64,000 nucleotides of DNA from Symsagittifera roscoffensis (lineage: Eukaryota; Xenacoelomorpha; Acoela; Convolutidae): positions 16,619,872-16,683,871 of the forward strand of contig NC_087068.1 of the NCBI RefSeq assembly GCF_963678635.1, in the 5' to 3' direction. Positions within the stretch are counted from its first letter, which is position 1. The number at the start of each line of letters is the position of its first letter. Positions 1 to 13,271 of this stretch are shown in pieces. Made by a program: the position numbers and the translations under genes. The notes under the pieces were generated by a model. It was not told where the DNA came from. It searched no databases and saw only the letters and a list, made by a program, of their open reading frames with translations.

Positions 1-891
1 GCAAGAATTGTAATAAAATGTGGTCCGAAGGCTTAAGCTTTGGTGGACTGCTTGTGTCAAAACAGCTTTACTCTTCAAGAACTGATTGATGAAACTATTT
101 ATAAAATTGAAACACAAAAACGCAGCTTAGCTAAGAAAGTGCAGTAAGAATTTCTCACTTTTCAAAATCAATCTAGAAAACAGAAAGCAAGCATCAGAGA
201 TATCATTTTTCAAATTTTTCAATTTTAAATTATTTCCACAGGCCGAGTCGGCCTATGAACAGTTTTTAGTATAAAAAGAAAGCATCAAAAGGTAATTCAA
301 CAAAATCATCAATTTTAACGATAAATTTTAAAACGATCTTAGGTGCTTCAACTCCACCGCCAAATATCACGATTACTCCGCCACTCTCTACAAGCGGGGA
401 GGGTTCTCATGCTTGAAGGATTGAATACTTGAAAAACTTCAACCAATCAAAATTGCTAAGCGTTTCTATTGGCTAAATGCCTTTATCACAAAATCGAAGT
501 CAATATTAACAGAAAATGTATTGAATCAGTGGAAAATAATCAAAAATATTACAAATTGCGGGTTACAACCGGAATACTATTCAGATGATCATCAAGATTG
601 ATGAGGTCGAAATCATCAGAATTTTTTAGTCTTGAAAAATCATCTGCTTATTATCTAATCGGTCAATGTTAACCCTAATGGCCTGGGTTTATTTTCTTAC
701 TTTGAGATTTTCGCGATTATCTTTGAGATTTTGAATACTCAATTCTGATTGGCTGAAAGTAAGCTAAAATTAATTTCAAGCATTCGGTCCTTCAAGCTTG
801 AGGGACGCCACCTCTACAAGCCACATTTTAATTTCGAAAACATTACTTTTTGCTTCATCCCTACTTTAGCTTTTTTCATTCCTTTTTTCGA
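1..891. other. AT-rich non-coding DNA
   Basis: No convincing exon is visible. A stretch near 650-765, with the words 'aatggcctgg' and 'ctgattggctgaaa', recurs in diverged form near 7275-7375, just outside the old LTR element, so part of this DNA belongs to a dispersed repeat. The short open frame at 749-1048 has no recognisable motif and crosses into the repeat that starts near 892. Confidence 0.5.
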
Positions 892-2800
892 AGTCTGGAA
901 AGGACACTGCATGCAGAGATCGTTTTCTTATGATAATCGAATTTGCAAAAAAAAAATTTTTGGAGGCGTTGGGGCGATTGAAAGTGCCAATCAAAAACAT
1001 AGACAACTATTAATTGAAAAAATTCAAATTTTCAAGGAGATAGAATAAATATAATAACAGTTTCTGAATGTTTTTTTTTCGCGATTTTCTATTACAAAAA
1101 CTATCTCGTGAAACTTTTGAAATATCAAAGTACTGTATGTTTTTTGTAGAGCTTAGGTCTGATTGACAATCACGGTAAAACAAGCGAATTGTCGAATTTT
1201 AAAAATTTTGGACGTATCTTTTTAATTATTGTAGTTTTTATTCCTAAAAACGCGCTAAAAACGTTTAAAAATCCTTTTTTTTTCTAATTTAAGAGAAAAA
1301 AAACTGAAATTTAAGGATCGATTCTCCTATAAAAGTCTTCTCGCTGGCTTTACTTGCTGGAAAATGAATTAAAACCTTTTTAACCAGCTTTTTTCGAAAC
1401 GGGAATTTTTTTTTGAATATTTTTTGATGTCGTTCGAATCAGTGCTGAAGGTGCTATGAAAAGGCTACATTTTATTATATATTTCTTGCCATTCTGACGA
1501 TAATTTGTGGTAACTTCTCTTGGTTCAAAAAAGAAATAATCCTTCTTGCTCAAAATTAGACAAAAAATCTGATTTAATAATGTTTTCCTTGATACTGAAA
1601 CAAGTTTTTGAGAAAGATTTCAATGTCTTTCAAATAACGATTGAAAGATCTTCAATATGATGCATCTTTCGACCCATTCCAATAATTAATTATAGTACCT
1701 GATTTTGGGTGGCTAACAAAAATAAATCAAAAACTAAAACCAGCCCAATATAAAGTTCGGCAAAAGTTGAAAAGACACTGCATGAAGTGATCTTTTCCTT
1801 ATGATAATCGAATTTGCAAAAAAAATTCTTGGAGTCGTTGGGGCGATTGAAAGTGCCAATTAAAAACATAGACAACAATTAAAAGAAAAAATTCAAAAAT
1901 TTCAAGGAGATATACTAAGAGTTTCTGAATGTTTTTTTTCTCAATTTTCTATTACACAAACTACCTCGTAAAATTTTTGAAAATTCAAAGTGTTGTTTGG
2001 TTTCCCAGAAAGGCATTTCAATTGGCAATTTTTCATATTCTGCTGCGAAAGTTTTAATTCAAAAACCCTTCTTGAAACTAGAATGCATTCACTTTTTTTC
2101 AAGACTATAGCACTTTTGTAGTCGGAGAAATAGGTTACAATTCCATTAAGCGAATTATGATTAATTGAGCCTGAAAAATTCGAAAAACAAAGCTCAAAGG
2201 TAAAATTTGAATATAAACATTTATCAGACTATTTCCTAAAGAAAGCAAGAGCAACCGATTTCTGTGTAAGTAGCACAGAATCTTCCGACCATATTCTCAA
2301 AAAAAGCATATCTTTCTTACAAGTTTTTCTCTTGCTTAAAAAAAATAGAGTAATTTTTGGGGCATGAAAAGTATCCGATGAAAGCCTAGACTTTAGGTCT
2401 ATTTGACAATCTCGGTAAAACAAGCGAATTGCAGAATGTCAAAAATTTTGGATAAATTTTTTGAATTGTAATAGTTTTTAGTCCTAAAAACGCGCTAAAA
2501 ATTTTTTAAAATCCTTTTTACCTAATTAAAGAGAAAAACATTACTAAAATTTAATGACTGATTTTTCATTAAAAATCTTTTCGCGTGCTTTAGTTGCTGG
2601 AAAAGAATTGAAACATTTTTTTAACCAGCTTTTTTCGAATTCGTTGAACATTTTTTGATATCTTTCAAATAACGATTGAACGATCTTCAATTTGATCCAG
2701 CTTTCGACCCATTCCAAAGATTAATTGTGGTACATCTTTTTGCGTGGATAACAAAAATAAATCAAAAACTAAAACACAGCTGAATAAAAAGTTTCTCCCG
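892..2800. repeat. Two diverged tandem units of a dispersed repeat
   Basis: The segment from about 892 to 1160 (words 'gacactgcatg', 'gataatcgaatttgcaaaaa', 'gttggggcgattgaaagtgc') recurs at about 1767-2020. The following part, 1145-1700 ('taaaacaagcgaatt', 'taaaaacgcgctaaaaa', 'ttaaccagcttttttcgaa', 'cgacccattcc'), recurs at about 2390-2800. The order is therefore unit 1 then unit 2, each with its own insertions. Divergence is large, so the duplication is old. No transposase-like frame was seen. Open frames here are chance frames in AT-rich DNA. Confidence 0.65.
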
Positions 2801-2830
2801 CTTTTGCAAATGATGGGAAGAATAATGCAA

Positions 2831-3630
2831 AAGCCTCAACACTTAAAATTGAATAATTGATCAATCTTTTAAATTGCTAAAACTGTAATTTCTAGCAATT
2901 TAAATACAGTTACAGTTTTGTAAAGAAAAAAAACTAATTTTTAGAGCTCAAAAATTGGTTCAAATTTAACGATTATGTAAGTAGTAGTTTCGCTACTGTT
3001 TTTTCAGGCATAAGTTAGTTTCGAAGGGCTCTTTATCAGAAAGCAGCCAGTAGCCAAAAACTTTAGTCAACGAAAAATTTATTTGGTCATGTTATTTTTT
3101 CAGGAAAAAGAGTTGTTTTCTCACTTTAAAACATGTTTTTAAGTTACGTCTACAGCTCACTTGCGAGCGTGCATTTAAAGCATTTTTTTTCGCGCCGATT
3201 GAACGCACGCTGTAGATTAACTAGTTTACTTCATGCAACAAATTTCATATACTGGTCTTTTCATGACCACACTCAATTTGACTACGTGTAGTTAATGCCT
3301 AATAAAAGTGACATAGTGGTCTTGAGTAACTTACTCATTCAATTAGAATTAATAGTCGTAAATAGAAAAAAAAAGTCAAGAATAGAAAACTTGTTTCTGG
3401 CCAATTGTTTTATCCCTGATCAGACCCGGTCGATAAAACAAAACATTTCAAAAGAGGGTGCTGAAAATGAAAATACATGAAGCGAAATAAATGGAGTTTA
3501 TTTTAGTGAAAATGCATGAAGCGAAATTTCAGGAATTCTCAAACATAAAGCTAATTTGAATTATCTACTAGACGGAAACTTTTATTTTAGATAAGTGAAG
3601 CAGAAAAAAAAACAAAATTGTATAAGGATA
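2831..3630. other. AT-rich non-coding DNA
   Basis: Nothing recognisable is present. The 61-codon open frame at 3295-3480 has no motif and no splice context that I can support. Confidence 0.45.
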
Positions 3631-3660
3631 GCCGATTACTGTGCAATTATTACAGAGTGT

Positions 3661-4008
3661 TTCGACCAAAGTATTTCAAACAATACAGCAGAAAACAAAT
3701 GACGTAAAACTACAACTTAGGCATATTGGACAGCCATAGTAATATATGAAAACAGGACAACAGTTTTTGAAGAAAAATGACTAGAAAAACAAAAAAAATC
3801 CTACAAAAATTAGAAAAACCATACTAATTTTTTCAATTTTCTTTTGCAGAATTGTTTGAAATTTTGAAATTTTCAATTCAAAAAACTAAAATTTTAACCT
3901 TTCAACTCTCTCCGATGATTATTTGCGGCAGCTTTTTTAGTGGAAAAAAAAGAGAAAAACTGAAACAAACTCAAACACAAAAACCCTCCCCATTTTCAAT
4001 GGTCGGAA
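3661..4008. repeat. Short dispersed element ending TTCCGACCA / TGGTCGGAA
   Basis: This copy starts at 'ttcgacca' (3661) and ends at 'tggtcggaa' (4000-4008), which are inverted complements. The same paired ends, with a shared interior ('gatgattatttg..gta', 'aaaactgaaacaaa', 'ccattttcaatggtcgg'), occur at 39108-39646 and more weakly at 57485-57915 and 2283-2819. All copies are preceded by a word like 'caagtagcacag', so the true left end may lie some 20-30 bases further out. It looks like a non-autonomous DNA element (MITE). The superfamily is unknown. Confidence 0.55.
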
Positions 4009-4640
4009 CAGAAGTCTATGGCAAATAAGAAGCTATTCATAAAATTTTCATCGTATTGTTGTAAAATTAAATATCGTGTTCATTTTATGTAGTTGTAATT
4101 TATGGTAGTTTTGGTCCGAACCCAAGCAGAAAAGACTAAAAACTAGACATTAAACAGCTTCCCATTTTTTGTGACTCGATTGCATCATTCACTATTAACT
4201 CCAAATTAAGTTTAAAATCGAATATTTTTCTCAACACTGGGATTTTTTTCCGATCATTTTTTACTGCAGCTCGAATGAAGACGTAGAAAGTTTTAATACG
4301 ATATCCACTAGGCCCCACTTGAAGCTTATTTTTGCAACTGATTTTACGTGCAGATAAGTAGTCGAGCAACTTATTTGACACATTTTTTTGTTCGATTCGT
4401 TTCACTTCATTTCAATTCGCAGTTTTGTTGAACAATTAATTCAAAAATTGATGCGCTATGATTTTTGCTCCAACTTTCCAAGAAAGTGACGGAACATTTA
4501 CGATCGGGGTGGTTTTTTTGTTTGCATGCGAATTTCGTCGTTTAGCTATTTTTTTCTGAGAGTTTTTGTAACAATCTGAGTTACGTGTTGATGTCTTGCG
4601 CTCAAAAAATTAAATTTTATACGTTTCAGTTAAAAACTAA
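4009..4640. other. AT-rich non-coding DNA
   Basis: No gene or clear repeat was recognised. The minus-strand frame at 4136-4405 lacks any motif. Confidence 0.4.
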
Positions 4641-4649
4641 TGTGTAATT

Positions 4650-5765
4650 TTAGGGGCGTTTCAAAAACACACAAGTGGTGCTCGGTATGGTTTTTTCCTC
4701 CAGACAAATTTCGATTTTTAAACTAGCAATTTTTGAAAACTATCAAAAATATGAAAGCTGTTGATGCACAAGACTCATACTTTTCAATGATTTTAATCTA
4801 GGGTCAGTTTTTGTAAAGTTGAAATAGTTTGAATTTGGAACTAATTTGACTTTGACTACTATAATTCAAAATGTAATAATTAACGCGCGCTAGATTTCGT
4901 CCTAATAAAGGGTAAGAGGCAATGAGTCGTTCCATATTTGGCTGAGGCTATCAATTTACTGTAATTGTTCCGGCTTTCGTAACAAAAAGAATGGTTCCGA
5001 CTTTCGTAATGAAAGAAAAGGAATAGTTATGCTAAGTAATGGTTTTTTTTCTTCAGACAAATTTCGACTTTTTAACTAGCCAATTTTGATAAAAAAAATT
5101 TAAAAATCAATTCAAAGAGTAGCTTAATTTTGCAAAGATATTTCACTTGTGACCATTTTTTGTAAAAGTTTTGGAGGTTCAAAGATTGACATTTTGGCCA
5201 TTTTGGGACAATAAACGCGCGTTATATTTCGCGCTATTAACGCGTAAGCGGAAATATAATGCTTCTTGAAAATCGTTTCAAATTAATTGAGGGAACCTAG
5301 TTTGCCATAATCAATTTGTTGATAGCACCAAAATCTATCACTTTATACTTTATATGGCGTGTGGGGGAATGATTTTTACAAAAAATCTCAAACTGAAAAA
5401 AAAAATTATATCTTTTATTTCTTTTAATTTTTTAGTGTTTTTGGGCCAATTTGGGACAATAAACGCGCGATATTTTTGGCGCTATTAACGCCTAAGCGGA
5501 GATTTAATTCGACTTAGAACTTTTTCCCAATTGGTTCAATGAAGCTTATTTGACAGTATTGGTTTTTTTACTGGGAGCGAAATCTATCACTTTGTATTTT
5601 CACAAAATATCTCAAATTTCAATTTTTTTTTCATTTCATTTTAATACGCTTAATTTTTCATGTTATTACTGCTCCATAGTCCATAAAAGGCAGTTGGAAC
5701 ATTCAGTGCTTCGCCCTGATACGAGCAGTCTTATTTTACTCTGCAGACCTTGAATGTTCCGATCG
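4650..5765 (-). repeat. Repeat family 'GCGCGTTA', inverted copy of the 44.6-45.7 kb block
   Basis: About 360-bp units are repeated here. Each carries 'cagacaaatttcgac..ttttaactagc', a block like 'gggacaataaacgcgcg..cgctattaacgc.taagcgga', and a palindromic 'ctttcgta' word next to 'ttccgac'. The end near 5650-5760 ('ttattactgctccata', 'aaaaggcagt', 'cctgatacgagcagtctt') is found in inverse orientation at 44620-44700. The family therefore has at least two loci in opposite orientations within this window. No coding capacity was seen, so it is presumably non-autonomous. Confidence 0.7.
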
Positions 5766-7388
5766 TACTTCAGAGGTGTCAAATAATTTATGGTCAATTA
5801 ATATGTCAAAAGTTCCACATGTGAATTGTTGAGCTCAGGGTATCAACATCTTTCAGATGACTCGGAAATTGTTGTCAAAAAAGATTTTTTAAGAAGACGA
5901 AATTGGAATAGACTTCTGAAATATATTTCTATTTTTTGTTTTCGAAAATAGGAACATAAATTTATCGCATTTTAAAATTCACGAATCTGCTACTATTGAC
6001 TCTTTTTTTACAAGATCATGCTTCTGTTATTTTGATAACGGTGCAAGTTTGCAGCAAAGTTGCAGAACTTTGCTATTTTTCGAGCAGCGGAGATTGAGCT
6101 TAACTCAATGTTAATTTTAGTTTAATTTATTCATCTGATTACTCAGTCTGTTAGACAAGCAGATAAACAAAAAAATAATTTTATTCGTTTTATATATTTT
6201 TTAAAGATAACTTACAAAAAGTAGAGATGAAAGAGTTTAAACTGAGAAAATACTTACATGACCTGTGAAATTAGCTTGAAGCTTCGCTTTGCGTCTTTAA
6301 ATTCGGTTCACTCAATATGGGAGGAAATAATTTTCAAGCCGTCAAGTTCAAAGTGGGCTGTTTTCATTGAACTCAAATACTAGAAGTACCTTTCAGGCAA
6401 TTCTGAGCTTTCTCTTTTGAATTTTCGGCCTTAAGAAAATTTCTGTTCATACATAAGGCAGCAATGGTAAAAAAAATTTTTGAGTGGCGCTTTGCCATAG
6501 AATTTCGTCTTTTTCTCCTTTGAATTAACCTCAATATTTCGTTGATGTTTTTGATTGAATTATATCAGTATTAGCTGCAAATGACTTGATGGCCCAGTTT
6601 GTTGACAGTGAAAGAATGAAATCAGAACATTTTTGTTCTCCCAAACACAGAGAAAACTCAATAATATAATTAGGATTTGCTTTTGAACAGTTTTTGTTTT
6701 ATAATTTAACAGATTAGGTATCTTAAAATTGGCAAAGCAATGAAAAACTTTTAACTAAGAGCAGATGTTTTTGTATTTCAACTGTAAATTATTCAACGGC
6801 GATGGGAAATTACAGCTGAAACTCCGCTTGTCATTCAAAAATCACGATCTTTTTTCTTTAAAAAAGTAACAGAAAACACACATATAAATACCAAAAAAAA
6901 AACAATTATGAGACACTAAGTGAAAAATAATGCTAATCTTTACAATTCGGTTATAGAAATTTTGTTATTGCCTTAATTGCTGTGTTGTCAAAATGTTTGG
7001 CAGTTTTCAGCTTGATTTAAGTGTATCGCTCCACAGGGGCTATTCTCTTGACGGAGGGGCCGACTGAAGGAAAATTAATCAGATTTGTTGGACGTTCCTA
7101 TTCGCTGAATAATTTTAGCATAAAATCAGATACACAATCAGCAGAGAATGAAATAAATTTTTGGTTTTTGTTTCATCAATTTTTACATATCGTTAGTCTG
7201 TAAGTTTTAGGTTTTTTTTCGATGCTCTTTCGATTTGCCAAAATTTAAAACTTCTTCAGTTTACAAATTTAGCAGTCGGTCAATTTTCATTTTAATGGCC
7301 TGGATTTGCTTGCTTAATTTGAAACTTTTGCGATTTTCTAAGACTTTTGAAAACTTGATTCTGATTAGCTGAAAACATTTTTCCCTAA
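5766..7388. other. Non-coding DNA with scattered repeat words
   Basis: The segment 6565-6650 ('gacttgatggccca.tttgttgacagtgaa', 'gaacat.tttgttctc') is repeated near 14740-14805. The segment near 7275-7375 resembles 650-765. No exon was recognised. Confidence 0.5.
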
Positions 7389-7614
7389 CGTAATAGTGCT
7401 ATATTAGTAATCTGAGTTGTTATTTAGTTCTTGCAAGTTTCTCTTGTCAATCATTTCAGTTCTTTTAGTGCTAGACATCTTTGACAGGTATATGGCTTTC
7501 GGAGTGTCTGACACCTTCGGATGACCGCTGAAAAATTTTCTTTGCGATCCATGATACAGTTAAGTTATTTATACGAAAGGATTTAATTCAAGCATCAAAT
7601 TAGTATTGTCAACA
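7389..7614 (+). repeat. 5' LTR of the old gypsy element
   Basis: The segment matches the DNA starting at 13272 (shared 'ctgagttgttatttagttct', 'agtgctagacatc', 'gagtgtctgacacctt', 'tggatgacc'). The downstream boundary is fixed by the primer-binding site that starts TGGCGC at 7615. The upstream boundary is placed by alignment to the 3' LTR start. Confidence 0.8.
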
Positions 7615-7630
7615 TGGCGCAGCAAGTAGG
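7614..7630 (+). other. Primer-binding site overlapping the gag ATG (old element)
   Basis: The last base of the LTR (A, 7614) and the first two bases of the TGG that opens the primer-binding site make an ATG. The same arrangement occurs in the young element at 56951. The site TGGCGCAGCAAGTAGG ends in the expected complement of a tRNA CCA tail. The assignment to a serine-type tRNA is an inference from the shared TGGCGCAG start. Confidence 0.65.
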
Positions 7631-10600
7631 CCCAAGTGGGGGAGAAATCCACTTGGAATTACATCCTTTTGGCCACCCAAATGTGCAGAACCCCTGCCTG
7701 GTAACTTTTACTGGGCTAGTACGCTGGATGCCACGCAAATAGCTGCGTTGCCGGAAAACGTCGATGGGGAAACCGGCTAGAGGCGGAGCAAACTCTAATC
7801 TCCAATCTATACCTTTGTTGGGGGAGAAAGTACAGGACTAGATTCACAAACAAAAATCACATCTGGATTTGGGGGCCTCGTGTTATCCAAGGGTGCTCGA
7901 TGCGATGGAAGGGGAGGTCAAGAAGGAACGCAATGAAACATACGAAGTCTTTCAGCTACTGTCAAAGGAGCAGCGAATTGGGGAGTCGTTAGAGCAGTTT
8001 CGTGCGGTTCTAAGTGGACTGGTGGCGCGTTGCTCCTTTGGTGCACTGGAAGCACGAGTGTTACACGATGCGTTCATCGTTAACATGACGAATGGCGAGG
8101 CTCAAAATGAGTTGTGTAGAGCCACAAAAATCACGGAAGAAGAGTATTGTATCGCCCTTTCCTACGAGAGGGGAGACAAATATGCCAAAACTTACTTACC
8201 ACAGGCGGCGGGATGAAATGCAAGACGGAGCCGGTGGCAGTCATCAGTGGTGGATACCGGAACAACCGGGGAGAGGACGTGGCCGAACCCAAGGCCGAGG
8301 ACCGTGCCGAGGAGGAATAGCGCCGGATACCGTAGAGGTTATAATTGTGATAAACTCGGGTTCACGAGGGAGCACATGAACAAATGTGCAGCCAAGAACG
8401 TTACATGCAATTTTTGTAGAAAACTCTGGAATTTTGAGCAATTGTGTCGGGCCAAGAAAAACAGTCGGGGGAGATCATCGGTCGGAATGATTCAAGGGCA
8501 GGACGGTCAAGAGCAATTCGAATCGGAAGAAATGAAGGATGACCAATTGCAACATGGAAGCTCAGCGGGATGGTTCAATAAACTCCAAGAAAAATGTGTT
8601 CGATCGTGGGATTCTGACAGCTCGGGGTGACTACATGGTAATGGCGGTTAGAGCAAAAAAAATTTGCGAAACTACAAGTTGCGGGGGCAAAACATCCTAT
8701 TAAAATCAACGAGCGGAAAACGAACGTGTGGATCGACAGTGGGTCACCGATCTCAATATTTACCATTGGAGAACTACAGTAAACCTTAGGTGCCGCAGGC
8801 ATAGAATTGCAGGAAGTCGAGCCGAAGGAACAAGAAGTTCGCGACTACGGAAATAACCCTATACACTTACTGGGGGCAATGAGAGTGGAGCTGGTGTCTA
8901 ATGGCTGGGTGACATCCGCATTAATCAAAGTCATCGGAGGAACTGTACCGTCCATCATCGGACGGCACATGATGGCCGAATTGGGATTGCAACTAGTCCA
9001 GAAGAAGCCGGGCCATAAAATGATGTCGATCCAGGATGAAGCCGACTCTGACGACGACGATAAACTGGAGAAGTAGCAGGATTATTTCAGTAAGCTCTTT
9101 TCTAATCTCTTTAAACGGGTGGGGAAAAAACGTAATTATAAGGTACAAGCCTAATTTCTTGCAAATCGATTTGACAAAAATGACGAAGGGTGCCTATAAC
9201 ACTCCAAAAAAAAATTGACAGGGAAATTGATAAATTAATCAAACAAGAGCATATAGAAAAACTGGAAGACTGCTCGGATAAGTTTTTTGTATCTCCGATT
9301 GTGATTACGGTCAAGAAGGACGGCTCGGTAAAGCTCGCATTCGAGGCACGACAATTGAATAAACAGGTGCATAAGAACAAGTATCAAATGCCGAACATCA
9401 AGGATCTAATAGACGCCGTCGGCCAAACGATAAGTGTAAAGAAATCGGGCGAAGTAAACTTCTCCAATATGGATCTAACGTATGCGTACGGACAACTGCT
9501 GCTAAGCCAAGATACCAGACTGCATTGTAATTTATCACTCGTCGGGGACAAATCGACCGGAACGTATAGATTTAAACCAGGTTTTACGGTCCAACCACAA
9601 TGCTGGCGGAAATCGAACAAGTAATGGAGTCAATCCTTACGAAATATCCACAGGACATGCGTTTATTGACTAAATCTTAGTAGTAACAAAAGGTTCCGAA
9701 ATAAAACAAAAATCAACCGTGGAGAAAATCCTAAGGAAGTTAGACAAAGAAAACATGTCATTGAAGCTAATAAAATGTAATTTCGCCCAGAAAGATTGTG
9801 AATAGCTAGGACATAAAAATACGTCGACCGGAGTAACGCCGCTCATTCAGAAAACGGAACCAATTGAGGCATTGAAACCGCCCGCATACTACCTCAGCTA
9901 AAACCATTTATGGGGTCAGTTCAGACTCTACACAAGTTTTTACCAGCATTAGCAGAGTCATCAGTCCCATTAAGACCCTTATTAAGCAAGAAAAACGATT
10001 AAGTAAGGACAGCGGAGAGCCAGGAAGAATTTGAAAATTTAAAGCGTCATTTGGCAAACATCGTGGAACTTCGGCATTTTGACGTGAATAAAGATATTAG
10101 AATAGTGTGCAATGCTAGTTACAATGGATTGGGGGCCGTATTAGAGCAAATTAGTACCGAAGTGTGGAGGCCAATTTCGTTCGCATCGCGTTATTTGAAT
10201 GACGCCGAAAAGCGGTACTACACAAATGAACTAGAAATGCTCGCGGTAGAAATAATGTCCTAGGACAGAAACTTCAAATAGTTACCGATCTTAACGCGCT
10301 AGTATCACTTTTAAACGGGAATAAAAAGAAGAACGAAACAATGTTTAGTCGGTTAACAAGATGGCTCGATAGATAAATTCCGTTTGATTTTGAGGTAGAA
10401 CACACGCCAGGGGCGAAAATCGGTTTAGCTGACTATCTTTCCAGACACCCGAACAATTAAGCGACACCTGTGTCGGCTTACGACAGTAAGTTCACTGTCG
10501 CGAAAATTAAATCATATCAAAGCGCCCCAGGATAAAAAACAAAATCAACTAAGGGTCCGGAAACTGAACATAAGAATCATGATAACTTGGAAATGTTGAA

Positions 10601-12940
10601 CCGGAAATTAGCAAATCAAAAGGCGATGTGGAAAACTCGTAAACGAACATGGACGCTAGATGGCGAACCATCACGCAACGACAAGGCATCCAATCAAAAT
10701 TCAGATATTTGCATATGCAGACGGTCACGAGATAAGCTGCGCCGATGGTCAAACATTTATATAAATAGATTAGTTGGAGCAATTACTACTTGTGAACACA
10801 GTCACACAGAAATTATTTCTAGAAAACATTCAATTATTATGAACAAATCATTTCAGAAAATACAAAAAAGTTTCGAACGCCATCCTAGTATAACGAGTAG
10901 TGATGAAAATGAAGTCGATGAGTTAGTCGGAGACGGAAACCTGAATGCAATTACTACGGAGACAAATAGTACGAAAATAAACACAATCCTATCGATTCCT
11001 TCACAATTACATGTTGAAACATTTCCCGCTGTTGAACCGGCTCACATAATTATGTCAATTATGTCGATAGTCGGTCGTAATTGTAAAACAGTTTCCAAGG
11101 CCACGGCGTTACCGGATTTATTCAATCTTCGGTTTGTTGAGTCACAATATGTATCAGATCCCCAGTTAGAAGCTATTTATTATTTAATTAAGTCTAAGAA
11201 CCCATATACCGCATCAAAAAGCAAGCAATGAATCAATTTTACGCACAATTTGCTAATGATTTCCAAATTAAAAAAAAATTGTTTGTGGATGGATGATAAA
11301 TTAGTCAATCCAATTACTCTTCATAAAGTAATTAACAATCGTCCGCATTAAAATCATCACGGGAAAAGTAACATGTTCGCGGCGGCCAAGGATATCTGGT
11401 ATCCAAGTATCCACCGGAACATAGCGTCTATTGTAGAAAACGGTCAGGAGTGTATACTTGCCGGTAAGAACTGAAAAACAATGTGTACAACACCCGAACC
11501 GCAGGAGTCCAATAAGGCCGTACAATCACAATTTTGGGGACCCATCAGCTACCTGCAGGATCTAAAAAGTACGTGATAGTGGCAGTGGATAGATTCTCTA
11601 GATTGCCATCCGCAATGTTCTGCCATAAAAATTGCTCGGACAAAACTCATAAATTTCTTAAGCTCTGCATCAATCATCATTGGGTGCCGCCAAAAATTCA
11701 CGTGGATCAAGGAACGAATTTCCTGTCAAAAGACGTTAAGGGTTTTTGTAATACCGAAGACATTGAAATCGAACAGTCGCCGGTCAATGACTACCGAGCC
11801 ACCGGTTGTGTTGAAAGAACGATCGGAAGTTTGAAAATTTCTAGAGTCACATACGCACGGGAGGAACGGCCGGCACCGTTGGAGAAAATGGTAAAAAGAG
11901 CATTTGGTGCATTGTGGTTTTCGCCGAATGCTACTATAAAACTAACGCCAACCGAAGCGCACCGTGGTAGGGAAACGAATACTGTACTCCAGAATTTACC
12001 AAAAAAACCGTCGCTCAGAAGTTTTAATTGGTCTAACGTCCTAAAATTCAAATCTGCTTGTTTGGATGAACAAGATCCGGAGGAGCAATAAATGTCAAAA
12101 GCGGCGGACACAAACTATGGAGTGAGGTCAGACGCTGACTGAGTATAGTGGACAAGATCGGAAACCACCCATTGACACTATTCAGTGCGCAGGCACTAAA
12201 TCAAGCTAATAAGCCAACGGCACTGCCATTCCAAATACCAAGCAACAAAGCCGGCCTATCTCGAATGGTCCTTCAACGTACTGGAAATAGATATTTAAAC
12301 AGGTATAAACCTAAATACTAAAATAGTGGCGGAAAGCACGCATACAGTCAAAATGAGTAATGGTAGCTTGATTAGGAAAACCGTAGTCGCGATACAAAAA
12401 TCGAACACGCCGAGGAAACGTGTCGCAGAAGGGCTACCAAAACCCCCAACGCCTGCAATGCTACGGAAGAAACTGGCCGAGTCAACGAAACTGGCGGCGA
12501 CGAGCGGGACAATTCGGAAGAGGAATAGCAAACAGGGGCGGCAGATCGAGTCAGAGGATTCGGAGACGGACAGTGATGGGCAACTGTTGGCGTCGAAGCG
12601 AGTTATGGGGAAATTGATATTGGCATCGGTACCAGAGGCACCGCCACCAATCAGCTTTCAACACAAAAGAACAGAGAGGGCGGTTACCGAGTTAGCAGCC
12701 ACCGAACAAGAGGCCACAAAAGGTACGACGGGCGCAGTTTAGGTGAACGAGGAACAAAAGATCCGAAGGATGCTTCGGAAACGGCGCCGACGGTAAACGA
12801 CGCGAAAAAGCGGGCGAAGAAGCAGAGACTTGTCTCGTATTCAAGCCAAGACTCAGGAAGCGATACGCGATTGAGGCGTAGCAATCGGAAGGGGACGGCA
12901 GTAACCAAAATGGGTGACATTATGATGGAGCTTATCTAAT
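7614..12940 (+). pseudogene. Decayed gag-pol of the old gypsy element
   Basis: In order the region holds a gag remnant with a cysteine-rich knuckle (about 7.6-8.6 kb), a protease remnant (about 8.7 kb), reverse transcriptase (about 9.2-9.9 kb), RNase H (about 10.05-10.45 kb), a long spacer, integrase (about 11.3-12.1 kb) and a charged tail. It is broken in many places and cannot be functional. The spacer between RNase H and integrase is long, as in the young element at 50-57 kb. The local base composition is richer in G and C than the surrounding DNA, as expected of an inserted element. Confidence 0.8.
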
Positions 12941-13271
12941 GAGGCGGTGACAGGAGGACAAAAAGGACTGCAGCTATCAGAGCGGATCTGGTTATAGGAA
13001 AAAGAAGAAGCCGACGGAAAGTCCAGTAGTATCCAAGGATATTTAGTTGGAACTTTCGGGGAAAACCCGTAGCAGAAACTTATTTAGTTTAAAACATATA
13101 CAAGACCGTAAAACCAGTACATAACCGTTCATCACTGTAAACTTCAGTTCGGAAAATTTCCGTTAGTATCTTTGGGCCGAGCCCAGCTTTGTGTTTTATA
13201 ACTCTACATCTATTACTTAATTTTCACTTCAATCAAATCCATTTCAATTCATTTAAATTTACAAGAGGGAA

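Noticed and set aside
12326-12742. An independent 138-codon host gene
   Set aside because: It lies inside the old gypsy element and corresponds to the charged tail after integrase.
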